Position numbers and translations under genes: made by a program. The notes under the pieces are model-generated. The model did not search any database, had not been told where the DNA came from, and saw nothing but the letters and a program-made list of their open reading frames with translations. Below, in pieces: positions 40,775 through 54,380 of a stretch of 64,000 bases of DNA; position 1 is the first letter of the stretch; each line of letters opens with the position of its first letter. This stretch comes from Opisthocomus hoazin (taxonomy: Eukaryota; Chordata; Aves; Opisthocomiformes; Opisthocomidae). The stretch lies in NCBI RefSeq assembly GCF_030867145.1, contig NC_134421.1, forward strand, positions 31,255,979-31,319,978. Reading direction: 5' to 3'.

Positions 40775-40959
40775 AATAAAGGATGATTTAGTCTGGGTGT
40801 GCGTTACTTCATAACTAGTGCCTTAAACTGATTTCAGGGACTGAAAATTTTAGATACTTTCAGAATAACACATGGCAAATTTCTCAGAGTGCCTGTTGAG
40901 CTATGCTATACATTTTTTAATGTAAATGCTGTTCATTCCTTTTAATTGGAAATAATAAA
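40775..40959 (+). terminator. CAPS2: CAPS2 polyadenylation signals
   Basis: Two AATAAA hexamers lie 3' of the CAPS2 stop, at 40775-40780 and 40954-40959. Either could set the end of the mRNA. Confidence 0.65.
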
Positions 40960-43906
40960 GGCTGCTCCCCATACCAAAAGGCATCATTTACTTGATATTG
41001 GAATAAAGTGGCCTATTTTAAAATAAGAAGGAATTAGAATACTAAAATGCATGAGGGAGTATATGCAAGATTTATTGTGAAAAGCTTGAGATTTGACTGT
41101 ATAAATATCAATGGTAGCTTTTCTTCAGAGTTTTCTTCTTATGAAAGTGATACTTTTATAACAACCTTTGTCTTGTTTCTTGTTTCTTATGGTGGTTCTT
41201 AGCTTGAAAGAGAGCAGGTCATCCTCTTCCAGTTTTGAGGATGTCTGCGGTACTGAAAGTCCAGAGATGTTCACAACAGTTAGCCCTTTGACCTGTGGAC
41301 CATCTTGACTGATCTTATTTTTTGATCTTGGTCAGGCATCTGAAGCTGAACATTGAATCCCAAGGGTTTTAATATGGGCACAAGTATTTTGTAATGCACT
41401 TCTTCCTTTCCTGTATTTTGCTAAGTGGTTTTCAAAACAAATAATATATATTTAAATACCTGGTTTCTTTACTTTCTATTGCTGTGATTTTTTTTTAACT
41501 AAAACTTAGCAGTGATATCTTTTGTCAAACTAAAATACAGTATTTCCTATCTACTCTGAAAGTATAAACAAGAAAAGTGTAAAAAAAAATCTCCAACTAG
41601 CCACCTCTGTCACAACAAAAATTAAACCATGAATTAAAATATCCCTTGCTACTTCAAATATTCCGCCAGATGTGCTTTCCAGTGTAATACATCTTGTTAA
41701 TTCTGTAAAATTCTTTGTGTTAAGAAATTAAAAAATGTACTATTGATTATATATAGAGAGAGATAGATAGCCTTTGGTTTCAATATACCTGTCACCAAAA
41801 TTAACTGTATGTTGAACTGCATTTCTTAAGCCTGTGCAATTAAAATATATTAGTTTCCTCTGTGCTTGTCTGCCTGGTTTTGAATTTATAGGCTGCGGTT
41901 AACAGAACCTTCTGCTGAGACAGAGCTTGTATTTCATAGGAATTTCAGGGCAGTGCTGAAATGATGCTGGAATGAGGGACTTCGGTCCCTCTGTGGCTGA
42001 CTGGCTGTCTAGATACAGCACTTCTGTGTTCTGATAGCTTGTGCATTGCTGTGTTTTGATTGTTTGTACCCTGTCCTCAGCTGTGACTAGAATTACAGTT
42101 TCTGCTCTAAATCCTCAGATGAGGGATTCTGGGAGGTTCTCTTGGGGCTGCAAAAGTCCGTACATATTGGTTTACAGAAAAAGGCAAATGTGGTCAGTGC
42201 TTATTCTGAGCAGGTATTCTGATGTGGCTCATTATGATTTTCTGACTGCTCAGTCCTGCTGGAATTTCTCTTGCTGGATTTTGTTAATTAGCGTTCTTGG
42301 AATTGGTGATTCTGAGAAGGGCAACTTCAGCTGTTTTTAGAGGGATCTGCTTGTTGATGTCTCTGTCCAAATAACTGAAAAATTCCAAATGGCATTTTTA
42401 TTAGTTTTTCAAATAATCACCTGCTCTATTTAGACCGGTTCACTTAGGAGAGTTGTACCAACATATAAAATAGTGGCTCAATTTAATATATGTGAAAGTG
42501 ATTGTGAAATGGACTATTGACGTATTTCTTTTTGCAATGCTTAATTTTTTTGCGATGCTTTTAGGAAGATTATTCCACATTATCCCGTGAAATGAAAAAA
42601 TTGATGACAAGTGGATGTATCCCTGGTGGGCCTGCTTATCAGCAGAGGCTGTATAGGTCACATCTGCTGCAAATTAAGTGTTCTTTATTTTGTTCTTATC
42701 GCTAAAATGAGGTGCTGTTACATGAACATTATTTCCATAGCTTTGGTAGTCATGCATTATTATTTTTTTTTTTTAATCTGAAGACAGATCCTTAACAGGG
42801 TAATCTACGATAAATTCTAAAGGTCGGAAATTGCCTGATAATACAAGTAGGTGCTCTGGTAATTATGTAAAACCTGCTCAGTATATAATTTCTATTAACA
42901 ACAAGGTGAGTTATGCATCACTGACTGCCGCAAAGCATCAGGTATGATGTCTGGTGAATTGTTAATGGAGTTCACAAAAGTCACTTTCCGTCTGTCTGCT
43001 GTTTTTCATTGTCTAAATTTAAGATGGTGACAGAATTCAAACCAACTTCCACCCAAGGCTGGCCCTCCGTGCGTAGAGTTCGAAGAAAAACACAGAAACT
43101 ATGTTCAACCCAGGGTTTGTCGTGTCTGACTTCATTAACCGCGGTCTCAATGCGTTCTGGTTTGCTCTTAGTTGTAAACGTTTGATGAACCTGAATCCTT
43201 TTCTTTGATCAATGCTTTGTAGCTTTAAAACTTTCTGGAGGCGTCTGCTGGGGTTTACTGCTTTTAAATGTGTTTCAAACCAAACTTTTTCTACATATGC
43301 TACTTTTCTCGGAGTTGCCCACGTTTTCGGAATTGGGATGTTCATAGTCAGAAGTGGTGTTCTCAGAGAAGCTGGCTGGCTTCTTTCCTGAAACTCACTG
43401 CTTAAGAAAACCAGTTGTCTGCATGGCATCCTGATTTACACTGCTGCTAGGAAGTCTTAGCAACCTGCTGTAATTGAGAATGTCAGAAGTGCATTACGCT
43501 ACAACCATATTTTCTCCTATTAGATGCACACGCTCCCAGAAGACAAGTGGAACTTAATGAAGTGATGTAACTCCTCATTCTCGAGCTCTATGACCACTTC
43601 ATCAAATGAATGTGCACTGGCAATGTTAGCTGCAACGTTTGAGAGCATTTTTAAAAAACAAAGCACAGGCACGTGTGCAAACCTTCAGTAGCTTCACTTT
43701 GTCAGCTGATGGAAATACGGGATCCTCACCTGGGGTAGCTTTGTTGCTGAGGGGAGATACACTCCTGCTGATTCACACCCGAGAACTCCTTTCTCTTCTG
43801 GAAGAGGCACTGCCGGCTGATCAAATGTTGTGGGTCTTTGGGGCCAGAAAAACAAAACTATTAAAAATGTATCTACCACTATGTGCTTGTATGGAGGTGC
43901 TGCTTA

Positions 43907-44019
43907 GTTTGGGGGTTTGTTGAGGGTTTTTGGGTCTTGTGGGTGTTTTGGGGTTTGGTTATTTGGTTTGTTTGGGGGGGTTGTTTTGGGTTTTGGTGTT
44001 GTTTTTTTTTTTTTTTTTG
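43907..44019 (+). repeat. G/T-only-rich tract ending in poly-T
   Basis: The plus strand is nearly free of A and C: G runs of three to seven alternate with T runs (TTTGGGGG, GTTTTGGGG, TTTGGGGGGG), ending in a long T run. Several G runs of three or more could form a G-quadruplex. Translated frames across it are meaningless. Confidence 0.85.
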
Positions 44020-44797
44020 AGCATGCTATCTCTAGATAGTAAAAGAGAAAACCTAGAACTGATTTCTTACGTGTTAGTCTGTTATGTCCATAGAAAAGCA
44101 GAAGTTTCTGTGGAAGAAAAAAGGAAGGTAGAAAATCACATGCTTTTTTTTCTGGATATTACATTAGTAATTTATCGTTCCTCTCCTTCACACTCAGCAA
44201 TTTAGAACTGAGATAATTCTGCACTTTCTTTTCATGGTGTTAACCACCTGGTCTTTGAGAAGCTGTCAGAAGGACTCTGTTGTAATCATGAAGCATCTTC
44301 TCCAGTGATGAGAGAGGCAAGCAATATTTCCTTCCAGACCTGTTTAGGCTATTTTTTCCACAGAGAATATTTAGAAATATTAAATGAACTGGAAGGTACT
44401 TAGGAAAGAAATGCGGTAAGATGGTACCTACATGATGACCTTATGAAATATTTGGTTTTGTAGCTCCTGTACTTTAGTTGCACCCCTTTTTGATTGTGGG
44501 GAACCAGAGGCTTAAAGATAATAGAAAGTAATCTTCAGGAAAAAAACCCAAAACACCTGTTTATCACAGGTTTCTTAATATTATTATAGCATCTGTTGTG
44601 TTTACGTGGAATTTATAGTATCTGTGTACCTGTTTCCTGGCTTTTTTCTCCTCACTTGTGTTATGGTTTGGATGGAATTAATTGGATTTATGCGTGGAAA
44701 CTTCTGTGTTTGTTGCTACCGGCAGAATTTTGTGTGTCCAGCGTCCCCAGAGAAGCAGCTTCAAAATAAGAAAAGTAATAGCCATTTCTTTGTGGTT

Positions 44798-44800
<3 letters not shown>

Positions 44801-44829
<29 letters not shown>
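44801..44829 (+). repeat. Poly-T run (29 T)
   Basis: Uninterrupted T, 29 bases. It could be the complement of an old retroposon tail; no retroposon body was recognised next to it. Confidence 0.9.
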
Positions 44830-44832
<3 letters not shown>

Positions 44833-46649
44833 CTGCATTCTAATGAAAGATCTTTAATATTTTAGGATCTTTTGCTGGCTTGTGTAATTTTTAGCTTGTG
44901 TCTTCTGACCTTTTGCTGTCATTTCCCCTCCGAGTTTTAGGAGAAAAGAGGTAGAAAAAATGGTATTTAGAAGGTGTGCTGTCTAGGTATCTAATGAGGA
45001 TTATCCCTGAACACGTCAAAGCGTCAACCCCTTAGTGCCGTCTAGCTGCAGGCAAGTGCGATGGAGAGGGCAGAGGCTGGGTGGAGATGAACTGGAGAGC
45101 AGGCATGAAGAAAGGACAGGCATAACCACAAAACCAGTAGTGCTTAGGGGCGGTGGGGGAGATGGAAAAAGCAGGGGATGACAAAGAGCTCCTTTGCAGC
45201 AGGAAGGCAGCAGGGGCTTGGGGGCGTTTCTTCTCCATCTTTTCTTCTATTTTATGCCACACCTTGTACTTGGTTGTAAGTTGGGAATGAAACTCGACAA
45301 GAACTGATTAACTCAGGTTCAGAATGACTCTGTTCCAAGGATACTTTGTGGTGTTCTTTTGGGTTTTTTGAATCTATCCTATTTTGCGGGCAGCGGGGCT
45401 GTGGGTAGTTCTGCACATGTTCTTATTTTAGGAGTTTTGGCCAAGGCCCTCACAAAATGTGCTTTGGGAAGAGCACGCCATGGGCAATATCTGCTTTACA
45501 GGGCTTCATGTGGGGTACTCCCCAGCTGTTACAGGGAAGCACAGATTAAAATCAGTGGAAGCTAAAATAGCAGCTCTGGTGATGGATCTTAAAGCTGTAT
45601 TCCCTTTTCTTACAACCTCTGTTGTCACACTTAGTGACTCCTGTGACTAATTCTGGGATCCTGTGATTTGTCTTGGCATGAATTGAATCCTGCACTCACA
45701 CTGGTAAAATTATTCCCCTGAAGTAATTTCTTTTGACGGTAGTATTTGCCTTGCAGATGCTAGTGATTAACTGCAGGTTTCAGATGTGAATACTGCAGTT
45801 GTTTTCATCCAGTAGATGTTCTTGAATTCTGCTCTCCCAGTATTTCATGACCAAAGGGAACAGCAACAGAGGTCAAGCCAATGCTAACATTTAACTTTTC
45901 TTTTACCTTTAAAACCAGCATTTTGGAAGTACCTGATATAGCAACAGAGTTTAAACCAAGTTATAATATTCTGCTTTTTATGGGTTTAATGTGCTTTTTT
46001 TTTTTTTTTCTGTTCTAGATATTATTGTTGCATAGATCCAACTAACCATAGGGAAATAAGCACTCAGAAAAGTTAGTTAGTTTGGTTTCTTATATATTAA
46101 AACAAAGACAGTGAGAAGAGAATTTCTTGCTGGTGCCAGATATTTAACTTTCCATATTCCTTGTGTTTCTGATTACTGGTGATACCTGGGATTCTGATAC
46201 TTTACCCCTTCTTTCAGTCCACGTGATTTCTAAGTTCTCTTTCCAACTTTATCTTTATATGCCTCCAAACCTTCCTCTTTTGGGAGCTTCTTGGAAACGA
46301 GCTTCTTCAGCAACTACAATTAACACTAAAGACTTTTCTGCAATAAATCAAAATGTGAATTAACATCCAGCAACAAAAATCCCTGGGGAAGAGGATAGGA
46401 GACAGGGCAGAAAAAAGCAAAGAGTGGCTATGATGACATCACTACTCATTAACATTTTTTGTTCATTCATAATGTTTGACTCTTCCCTCTGGAACGCCAG
46501 CCTTGAAGAAAAGCCTAACCCAGTAGTACAGGTCACTGTAAATACTCTTCCTTTGCATACAGTCAGAAGAAATCAGTCTGGAAGAGATTTCATGAGGTTG
46601 TCTACTTCATTATCATATAATATCTTGAAAAAATAGTGTGTGTGCCGCC

Positions 46650-46950
46650 TTCTCATCTGTGGTGGAGACTCCACCATATTCCCAGTTAATCTGTTCTATT
46701 GCTTCACTGCACTTCGTGTTAGAAGCTCCCTACTGATTAACCTGAACCTTTCTTGCTACAGTTTAAGCTGATTACTGTTTCCGCTATCCCATCCTTGCCT
46801 TATGCAACAGCTTTGAAGACTATTACTACATCTCCTTTGATCTGAAGTCTGCTAAATATGACTTTTTATGAAAATTACAAACACTAGATGTGTTTAGTCC
46901 GTTCTCAATCTCCCTGAAGTGCCAGATGGTGTCTTCCTCGTGCTGAATGT
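46650..46950 (-). mobile_element. CR1 LINE fragment (old, minus orientation)
   Basis: The plus strand carries diverged CR1 complement phrases: TGGAGACTCCACCATATTCC, CCAGTTAATCTGTTCTATTG, CTTCACTGCACTTCGTGTTA, CCTGAACCTTTCTTGCTACA. More diverged than the copy at 33.5 kb. Ends are approximate. Confidence 0.7.
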
Positions 46951-49900
46951 GATGCCCTGCACGAGGTACAATGCTGTAGTGAAGGTCTTGCCAGCAAGGT
47001 GCTTGTCTTGCAGATTTGTCAGTGTGTGTGTTTGTTGGTTTTTTTTTCTTTTTTTGATAACCTGATGTTATTAAGTATTGCTGAGGTTGTGATGAGTTTC
47101 AACCCACAAATTTTCTTTGTGAGAATTGCTTTTTCTTGCATCATTTCACTTGAGGAATGGTGAAGTTCTGCCATGCTCTGAGATATGGAGAGATGTTCCT
47201 GCTGGAAAACCTCACCTTGAGTGTCTCAGTCAGGTGGGAGCTTTGTGCTTGTGCTTCTTTTCAAATAGCTAACAAGCTCTCATCAGCTTTACTTGAGACT
47301 AGAAGCATTATTTCTTCTTCTAGTTTTGCTTCATAGGATATATTTCAGTGAAATCGATACCATCGACATGGAATTATATAATGGAAAATAAAGAAGACCC
47401 AAACAACTATTTCTTTTTTTAAGAGCAGGGGGAAGTGTAAAGGGAAGCTGAACCAAAATGTAAGGTGTGTAGCAGCAGCTCTCTTCAGACATTGTCTGTA
47501 AATGGTCTCTTAATGTAATGTAATACAATAATGTATGCAGGTATTTATTAGAATAGACTTTATCATTGCTTATTTTTGATGTCATATGGAAAATCTTATG
47601 TCTTGGCTGAAACATATCTTTATTAGATATTGATATGCATACTAATCCCTGCTACTGTCTGAGGCGTAGAAGTGCAGGTAGACCACCTTCAGTCTACTGT
47701 TACTTTACTGTAATTCCCAAGCCAAACCTTTCTTCTTTTCAACAATGTTCAAGAGGTAGGACTTCTATGATTCCCTGCTGCTCTCTTTTTTCTTCTTTTA
47801 CTGAAATTAATGTGTCTCTAACATGCTGAACTGAAAGGTTTTGTGCAGTAAACATAGTGAAAGAGCACTGTTACCAGCTAAGATTTTTCTTCAGCCCCCT
47901 TGTTAACTTACTACTGTATTAATTTCTGCAGTGCCTTCCCCCTCGTCCCCAGTGAATTAACTACTGTGACTAACACATAAAATTATCTACTGCCTTTAAC
48001 CCCAAAGGAGCAGACCACAAGGTTGCCTTGTACACTAGTCAGGATTACAACAAGATTACTAACTTTCTAGTATTACCTTTAGGGCTTAATTGCATTTTTC
48101 TCTCACTAAAATAAAAGGACTAGTAAAAACAGTAGCCATATTAGTTCCAAATAGTCATGGACTTCAAACTGTTCCTTTGCACTTTTACTTCAAAGACAGT
48201 CTTTCTGATAACTTGTTACTATTGCCTTCTGCTCTTGGGCTGTAGAGAGTATTTGATGGCAGCAATTAATGTAGACTGTGCATTCATCTCTCACATCTAT
48301 GAGCAGTTTCAAGGTGGAAAAAGATGGTTCTGACACTTGAAAAAACAACCCAGAATGATAAAAACATAGCAATGCTCAGCTTAGACTGAATTTTAATTGC
48401 CAATTGCTAATATCTACCCTGATGGAAAACGTTCAGAAGCATTTAACAAAAATTGGCATGGTGGATGTCAGTTTAGTAATCTAGTAAAATGTAAGTGGAG
48501 GCTGGTGATGTGTCTTTGTGCTGCTGGAAGTGCGTTATGTCAATAAGCTGAATGTCCTATTGCCAAAATGGGATGCGGCGATGCTCTTCCTTTGGGAGAT
48601 GCGACTGACCTGAGGCCTTTTTGCCTGTCAGTATGCTTGAATGTGTTTTGCCCCAGTGAAGGGCTGGGTGGCTGCAGGGTGTTGCATGTCACAGATGGAA
48701 CCTCCTAAGCAATTTTCAAAATTAATATTAAAAGCCCAAGCCAAGGATTTATTAAAAAATGTACATGAACCTGATAAGTGGTGGCATTTTTTCCCCAAGA
48801 TTAGAGTAATAGTCACATTAATTATGATACTGCTAGATTTTGAATGAGAGTTTCCTTTTCTGGAGGAGGGGTAGCAATCTTTCACTCACAGCAGTGAGAG
48901 AAGCTTAAAGGTACATTTAAGATGGCAGTTCTGTTCTCAGAGCATCTCTTTGCATTTTGATTTCCACTGTGCTTGTCCTTTGGATGCTGAAACTTTTTGA
49001 GCTGGGACATATGTCAGCTGCTGTTTCATTAATGTGTTTTCTAGCTTTGAAGCTCCTACAAATGAACTGAGCCACAGGCTGAGCTGGGCACTATGCAAAC
49101 AATTACTCTGGGATACAATCCTTGTTTCAGAAAATGTGAAAACTGAGCTGGAAAAGGCACAAAAGAAGAGATGTGGATAGGAGATGGAATATTATGTTAA
49201 TGATACAAGCAGTATCATTATATTTCATAATATTTAATGGAACAACAAGCATCTCAGGTTGCCTCTTGCTTAACAAATATCAGTGATAATGATTTGTACA
49301 GTGAAAAGATTGACAGGTTGGAGCAGACCTTCATCTCTGCATTGGTTTAGCAGGAACGCTGAGCAGAGCTCCAGATAGGTAGGGGTTTAAAATATTATAA
49401 AGATATTCTTTGTTTAGGCAACTCCCAAACAGAAGATCTTTAGAACGCACCTTTTTTTGGAAAGGTCCTTTGAACCTCCCATGTGATACTTCTTGACTAC
49501 AGAATGTTTTAAAAACATAATCATTACACTATATGGGCGTGCGTCTTCCATTTTGGCAGTCTTCATTTACTAAAAAAGACAATTGGAAAGATTTTGTTGT
49601 TATTGTTGTCATTTTTGTGTATGTATTGTTGTTGTTGACCTCCACCTTGGGAAAGAAGCAGATGAGAACCGGAGTGGGACAAAGTGGCAGTAAGGGACTA
49701 CCTCATGTGTGGCTCGCCAGCAGCTGTCTCGCGTACTGAAACGGCTTTCCTTGCTATGGCCATGGCTGATTGACTTCTATCTCTCTGCCAGTCCTGCTAA
49801 CTGCCGAATTGCAAGCGAAGTGGAAGGACGAAGGTTGCAAAACTGACACTGAATTCCTACTGGAGGCTGGCAGTAAACTTGCTCTTGCACTGTGGCACAC

Positions 49901-52900
49901 GTGCTGTGATCTTTAAGTGAAATTATCTTCTTAAGAGGGGTATAAAGTCCTCAGCTCGCTTTGTCCTGCATGCTTTCTAGGTGCAGCGGGATGAAGAAGG
50001 TGTTACAGCAACCCATTGTCAAGCAACAGAGCCACGGGTTGTCGTTGCAAGCTCTAGGTTAGTCACCGGCAGGAGCGTGCTGCTTCGCTTTAGGCAGCTG
50101 CTTTAGGCACTTCTGTTGTGCTGCCACAATCTTTTGTCTGTCTGCTCATCCAGCAGAAAAAGCAGGGTCTTCCAGACCTTTAGAGGCGTGTGTCTTTCTC
50201 TTGTCGACTACATAAAGGCTCAGGGAAATTACCGTAGATGAACTGACCAGCAAAAGTTCTTCCTACGGGACATGCTAAAAATGGGTCACTGCTGTGGTTT
50301 CTGTGGTTTGGCAGATCGGATCAGTCCAGGACTTAATAGCTGTCTCTGCTCTGGGTTCCTGCTGTGAGAGGTACGCCAGGCCTTAGACGAGACTGCTGAT
50401 GCCCCACCGTCCCCATTTCCCCCGGTCCAGACAGGTCTGCTCCCCACAGCTCCATTTGCACCCCACGTGCACAGGACAGGTACATGGCCGGGGGCTGCCA
50501 TCTTCTTGGCTGTGTTGTCCCTGCTTTCCCTGACACCGGTCTTGCGCAGCAACCCCTGAGCCCACACCTTTCCCCAGCTGCTCCAAACACCCTTTTTTTC
50601 CCCCTCCACCTTTCAGGAAAGGCATAGAGCAACTAGAGCATGGCAGTTCAAAAGAAATAGGAAAAAGCTCCGAAGGGTATCAAAGGTTGCTGAAATGTTT
50701 ACGAGATTAGCGTGAACATGGCATGTTCTTTGACGAAGAAGTACGACGCTCAGTGTGAGCAGTGTGGTTTTACTCTGCACTGAAGTACGTAAGCTGACTT
50801 GTTCAAAGCCATGCGGAGACTCAAAAAATCAATTTGCAGTTTTACAGCCTTATTTTATTTTCCTTCTACTGAGACGGGCTGCTAACTGAGAGTTAGCTAG
50901 GCTGTTTCTGCCAAGACTTCTCTACCTGACCACGACCTTGCACAGCTCTTTAAGGCTCACTGGCCCCTCACCCCAGAGGAGGCAATGTTGGTGATAGTAC
51001 CGGCGATGGAGCCGGTGGCTCCCAGCTGGCTCTCCCCTGCCAGGTAGGGCAACAGCTCAGTTTACGGGTTGTAGCAGAAATCCATACCAGCACCTCCAAC
51101 TTCTGCAAGCAAGACTGAAGCACAAGTAGAGGAGATGCAGTGTTTATCTCTTGAGAAGACTATTCTGTTTCCATGGCAGTAGACAGCTCAGTCCAGATTT
51201 GGGCAATCTTGTCTGCAAAGTAGCATGAAAAAACCTAGGAGAGGAAAAACTTGACTGCAGCTGAATGGATGCAGTCAAAATTAATCAAGCTTGCATACAC
51301 TGAGACTGGGTCTGCTATAAGAGACTGCAGACACTGTGAAGAAATCTCTGCTTCCTGCATAGCAAAGGCATCTGATTTTAAATCTGCCTGCCTCAGTCAG
51401 CGAGACTCTGTGGGAGACTTCTGCCACAGAGCTTCCCTTCTGACAGGTAAACTACAACCACTCGCACTGGGCAGAGAAAATCATTGCAAAACATAATTAT
51501 TAAACTTTGAATTGATAATAGAGAATGAACTATTGTTACAAAACCTCTTCTCACAACTGACAGACTGATCAATTAAACAGCTGTTGTTTCAGGGATGAAT
51601 CGAAGGTCATCAGTGCAAACATCTTCAGAAGATGACCTGTTAAAGCAGATCCCTTGCCTTCTTGGTGTAGATATGTTATGGTCTCTTACTAAAAATTAAT
51701 GAAAGTAATGGAGTTTGTTAGTCACAGAAAAGAGGAAAATGATGGATGAGGTAGGTTTCCAGTTAAACTCTGGTGGAGCGCAGAAACTAGGTGGAACGAT
51801 GCCAGAGTCATCTGAAAACGCTTGCAGTCCTGTTAGTGTGTTTTCATTGATTTCGGTGGCATGTGAGGGACGGTTTGCTGACTTTCCCAGATAAATCACC
51901 ATCCTCTGTGGGTCATATATTGGATTTGAAGTGATTTTAGCAGAAGATCAGTAAAAGCTAGCACTAAGTGAAACATAAAGCTGCTCCCAGAATATTTTAG
52001 TAAGTGGACTTTTTCTTTTAGAAATGTAGACCAGCTGTTCAACAGCAGTTTGAATATCAATTGAAGTAGTAGCTATTGTGTGTGCAGGATGACAGAGAAT
52101 ATAATTTAACGAAATAAAAATGTAAAAGTCTCCTTTTTTTCTTTCTCCCTATGCATCAAGTTATGTCCAACTCAATTTGATCACTTTAGAGACTTAGAAA
52201 CTAAAGATTGCTTTAAGTTTCTTTGTAAGGTTGTTTAGCGGTACTTGTAGAGTGCCCCTGTATATTTGCTCTTTCCTAACACAGTCTTTAATGAAAATGA
52301 CAGTTTTTTTCAGAGAAAACTATATTATAGATCTGGGGTTTTTGTTGTGTTTTTATTTTTTCTTTTCTGAAGAGACTGCTAAAATAGATAATAAGGTACT
52401 TCTGTCTAGACAGATTTAGTTCTTACAGGACTTGCTCTTCTGTAGCTGAAGAAAACTATTTGTTCTGTATCTTCTAGGTGATTGTGGATTATTCATGATA
52501 CAGGAGTGCTTCAGACTTGCAACAAGACGAGGCCCTCGTTATTCTGACACAAAGTTTTATTACTGATGCGTTGTCCAGAACAGTCAGTCAAAATGAATGA
52601 GATGATAGATAAAGAATAGAAAATTGCAGAAATGTCAGGAATAGCATTTCCCAAAATTTTTGTGAGGCTTTGTGTTCCTATGCCAGGAAACAGAAGCAAG
52701 GTCAGTGGAGCCCAGCTCGTCTCTGCTGGCTCAGACAGACACGCTGTGAGAGAAGATACGTGGCTTGGGCATTTCCCCACTCTTCCGTTTCTCTGGTTAC
52801 AAATGGAAAGATTTACCCCTTTTGAATGATGGATGCTTGTACCCAAGAGCTGAAACCAGTCTGGAGGTAATGCATTCATTTCCCTGTCCCTCAGGACTCT

Positions 52901-53829
52901 ATATGTTTGACTAGGTCATTCCAGGACCATTTTTTTATTTTTTTCAGTCTCTGTAAATATATAGAGCACTTGGAAGAAGCTCAGTCCATGTATTTACATT
53001 CTCCTTGAACTAAAGAGTAAACACCTGTTGAGGAGCTCAGCACTGTTCTCATTGTTTAATGTCTTCTTCACAAAGGCACTATCTTGGTGGCAGGTGACAG
53101 TCCCTCAGAAGTGGCATCGTGTGCTGGCAAGTTATGGATGAGAAAGACACGTCACTGACCTTTAACTGGAATTGAAACAAGTTTTCAGGGTACATCAAAA
53201 ATTCATTCCCACTATTTCAGCACTGGGCACCAAAAAAATGTAAGTATGGACAAAGCCTGAGGCAATGCCTTCTTTTATAAGCAGAATGTAATATCCCATA
53301 TCTCCTGAGAAAACGTGCATCCCACAAATGTGAATCAGCACTGACAAAGCTACTTGAATTACAGCAGAAACAGGTGAGTGATCTTTCTTTCCACCATCTT
53401 GCATTGCTAATACCTCTAGCATTAGTAATCGGGGGAGCCAGAGAGTACCCCAGGGTTGCAAATGAAAAAGGCAGTGGCTAGGAGAAAATTCTGGGATGGC
53501 TGGCATTTGGTCAACGGGTATGTGGGATCCACTCCTGATTTGGAGGAACAGTGCGAGGTCTGGAATCAAAAGTGGAAGGTGATGGTTTCTAAGGGATTGC
53601 CCCCTGGGAGAGCAGGTACTTCGGGTCTGGGAGTTTATGAGGCTGGTTGCAGGAGATGATTGAGTGGAACAGCTCTACTCCCATTAAATGTGTGTTCTTG
53701 TAGCGTCATGGGCAAAACATTCTTGAGTTGGGGGAATATCCTCTTAACTTATTGTCAGTTAACAAAAATGTCTAAACATGGATTTGGGTATTAAGAAAAA
53801 GCAAGCATAAATAGTTTTTAAAAGCACTT

Positions 53830-54380
53830 ACAGGAACGCCTTTCCTCCCACTCCCTAGCCTCGGCTCTCCTTCCTTCCATCATTCCACCATGGTTCCTCA
53901 GGGATGTCCCTGCTCTGGCATGGGTTGCCTGCAGCCATAGTCCTTCAGACATACCTCCTCTGGCATGAAGCACCTCTTCCCAAGAGCGTGTCTCCAGCCA
54001 TGTCTCCTCTATTTCTTTTTGTATGTCTCCTATGTTCCTCTAAACATGGCTTTTAACATGTCTTTTCTGTGTGTCTTCATTCCTCTGTTTCTCTTCCCAT
54101 ATCCCCTGTCCCTAGCAGCTGCCACCACGCCAGAGGCAGGTACCAGGGGTCCCGGCTGGCTGAGGCTCTCGAGGGCAGGAGGCTGCTCTCGATGGGTCAG
54201 AGCTTGCTGGAAATGGATGGGACTTGCACCAGGCAGCTCACAGCTGCCTCCCCACAGGCACCCTGTCCTGTTGCCCAAACCCTGCTGTTTGCACCCAATA
54301 CTCTTAGCCAATATGATCGCCTTTGAAGGAATGTGGTTTGCCACAGAGGCAATGCTAAGCAGGTTGCTGAACTTGCATAT
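53830..54380. mobile_element. Possible LTR-retroelement remnant
   Basis: A C/T-rich block with phrases (CTGCTCTGGCATGGGTTGCC, TGCAGCCATAGTCCTTCAG, CTGGCATGAAGCACC) that recall the repeated phrases of the LTR at 25.2-26.4 kb, followed by a GC-rich segment unlike its surroundings. The open frames of 187-228 codons here are probably repeat-derived. The call is tentative and the limits are guesses. Confidence 0.4.
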
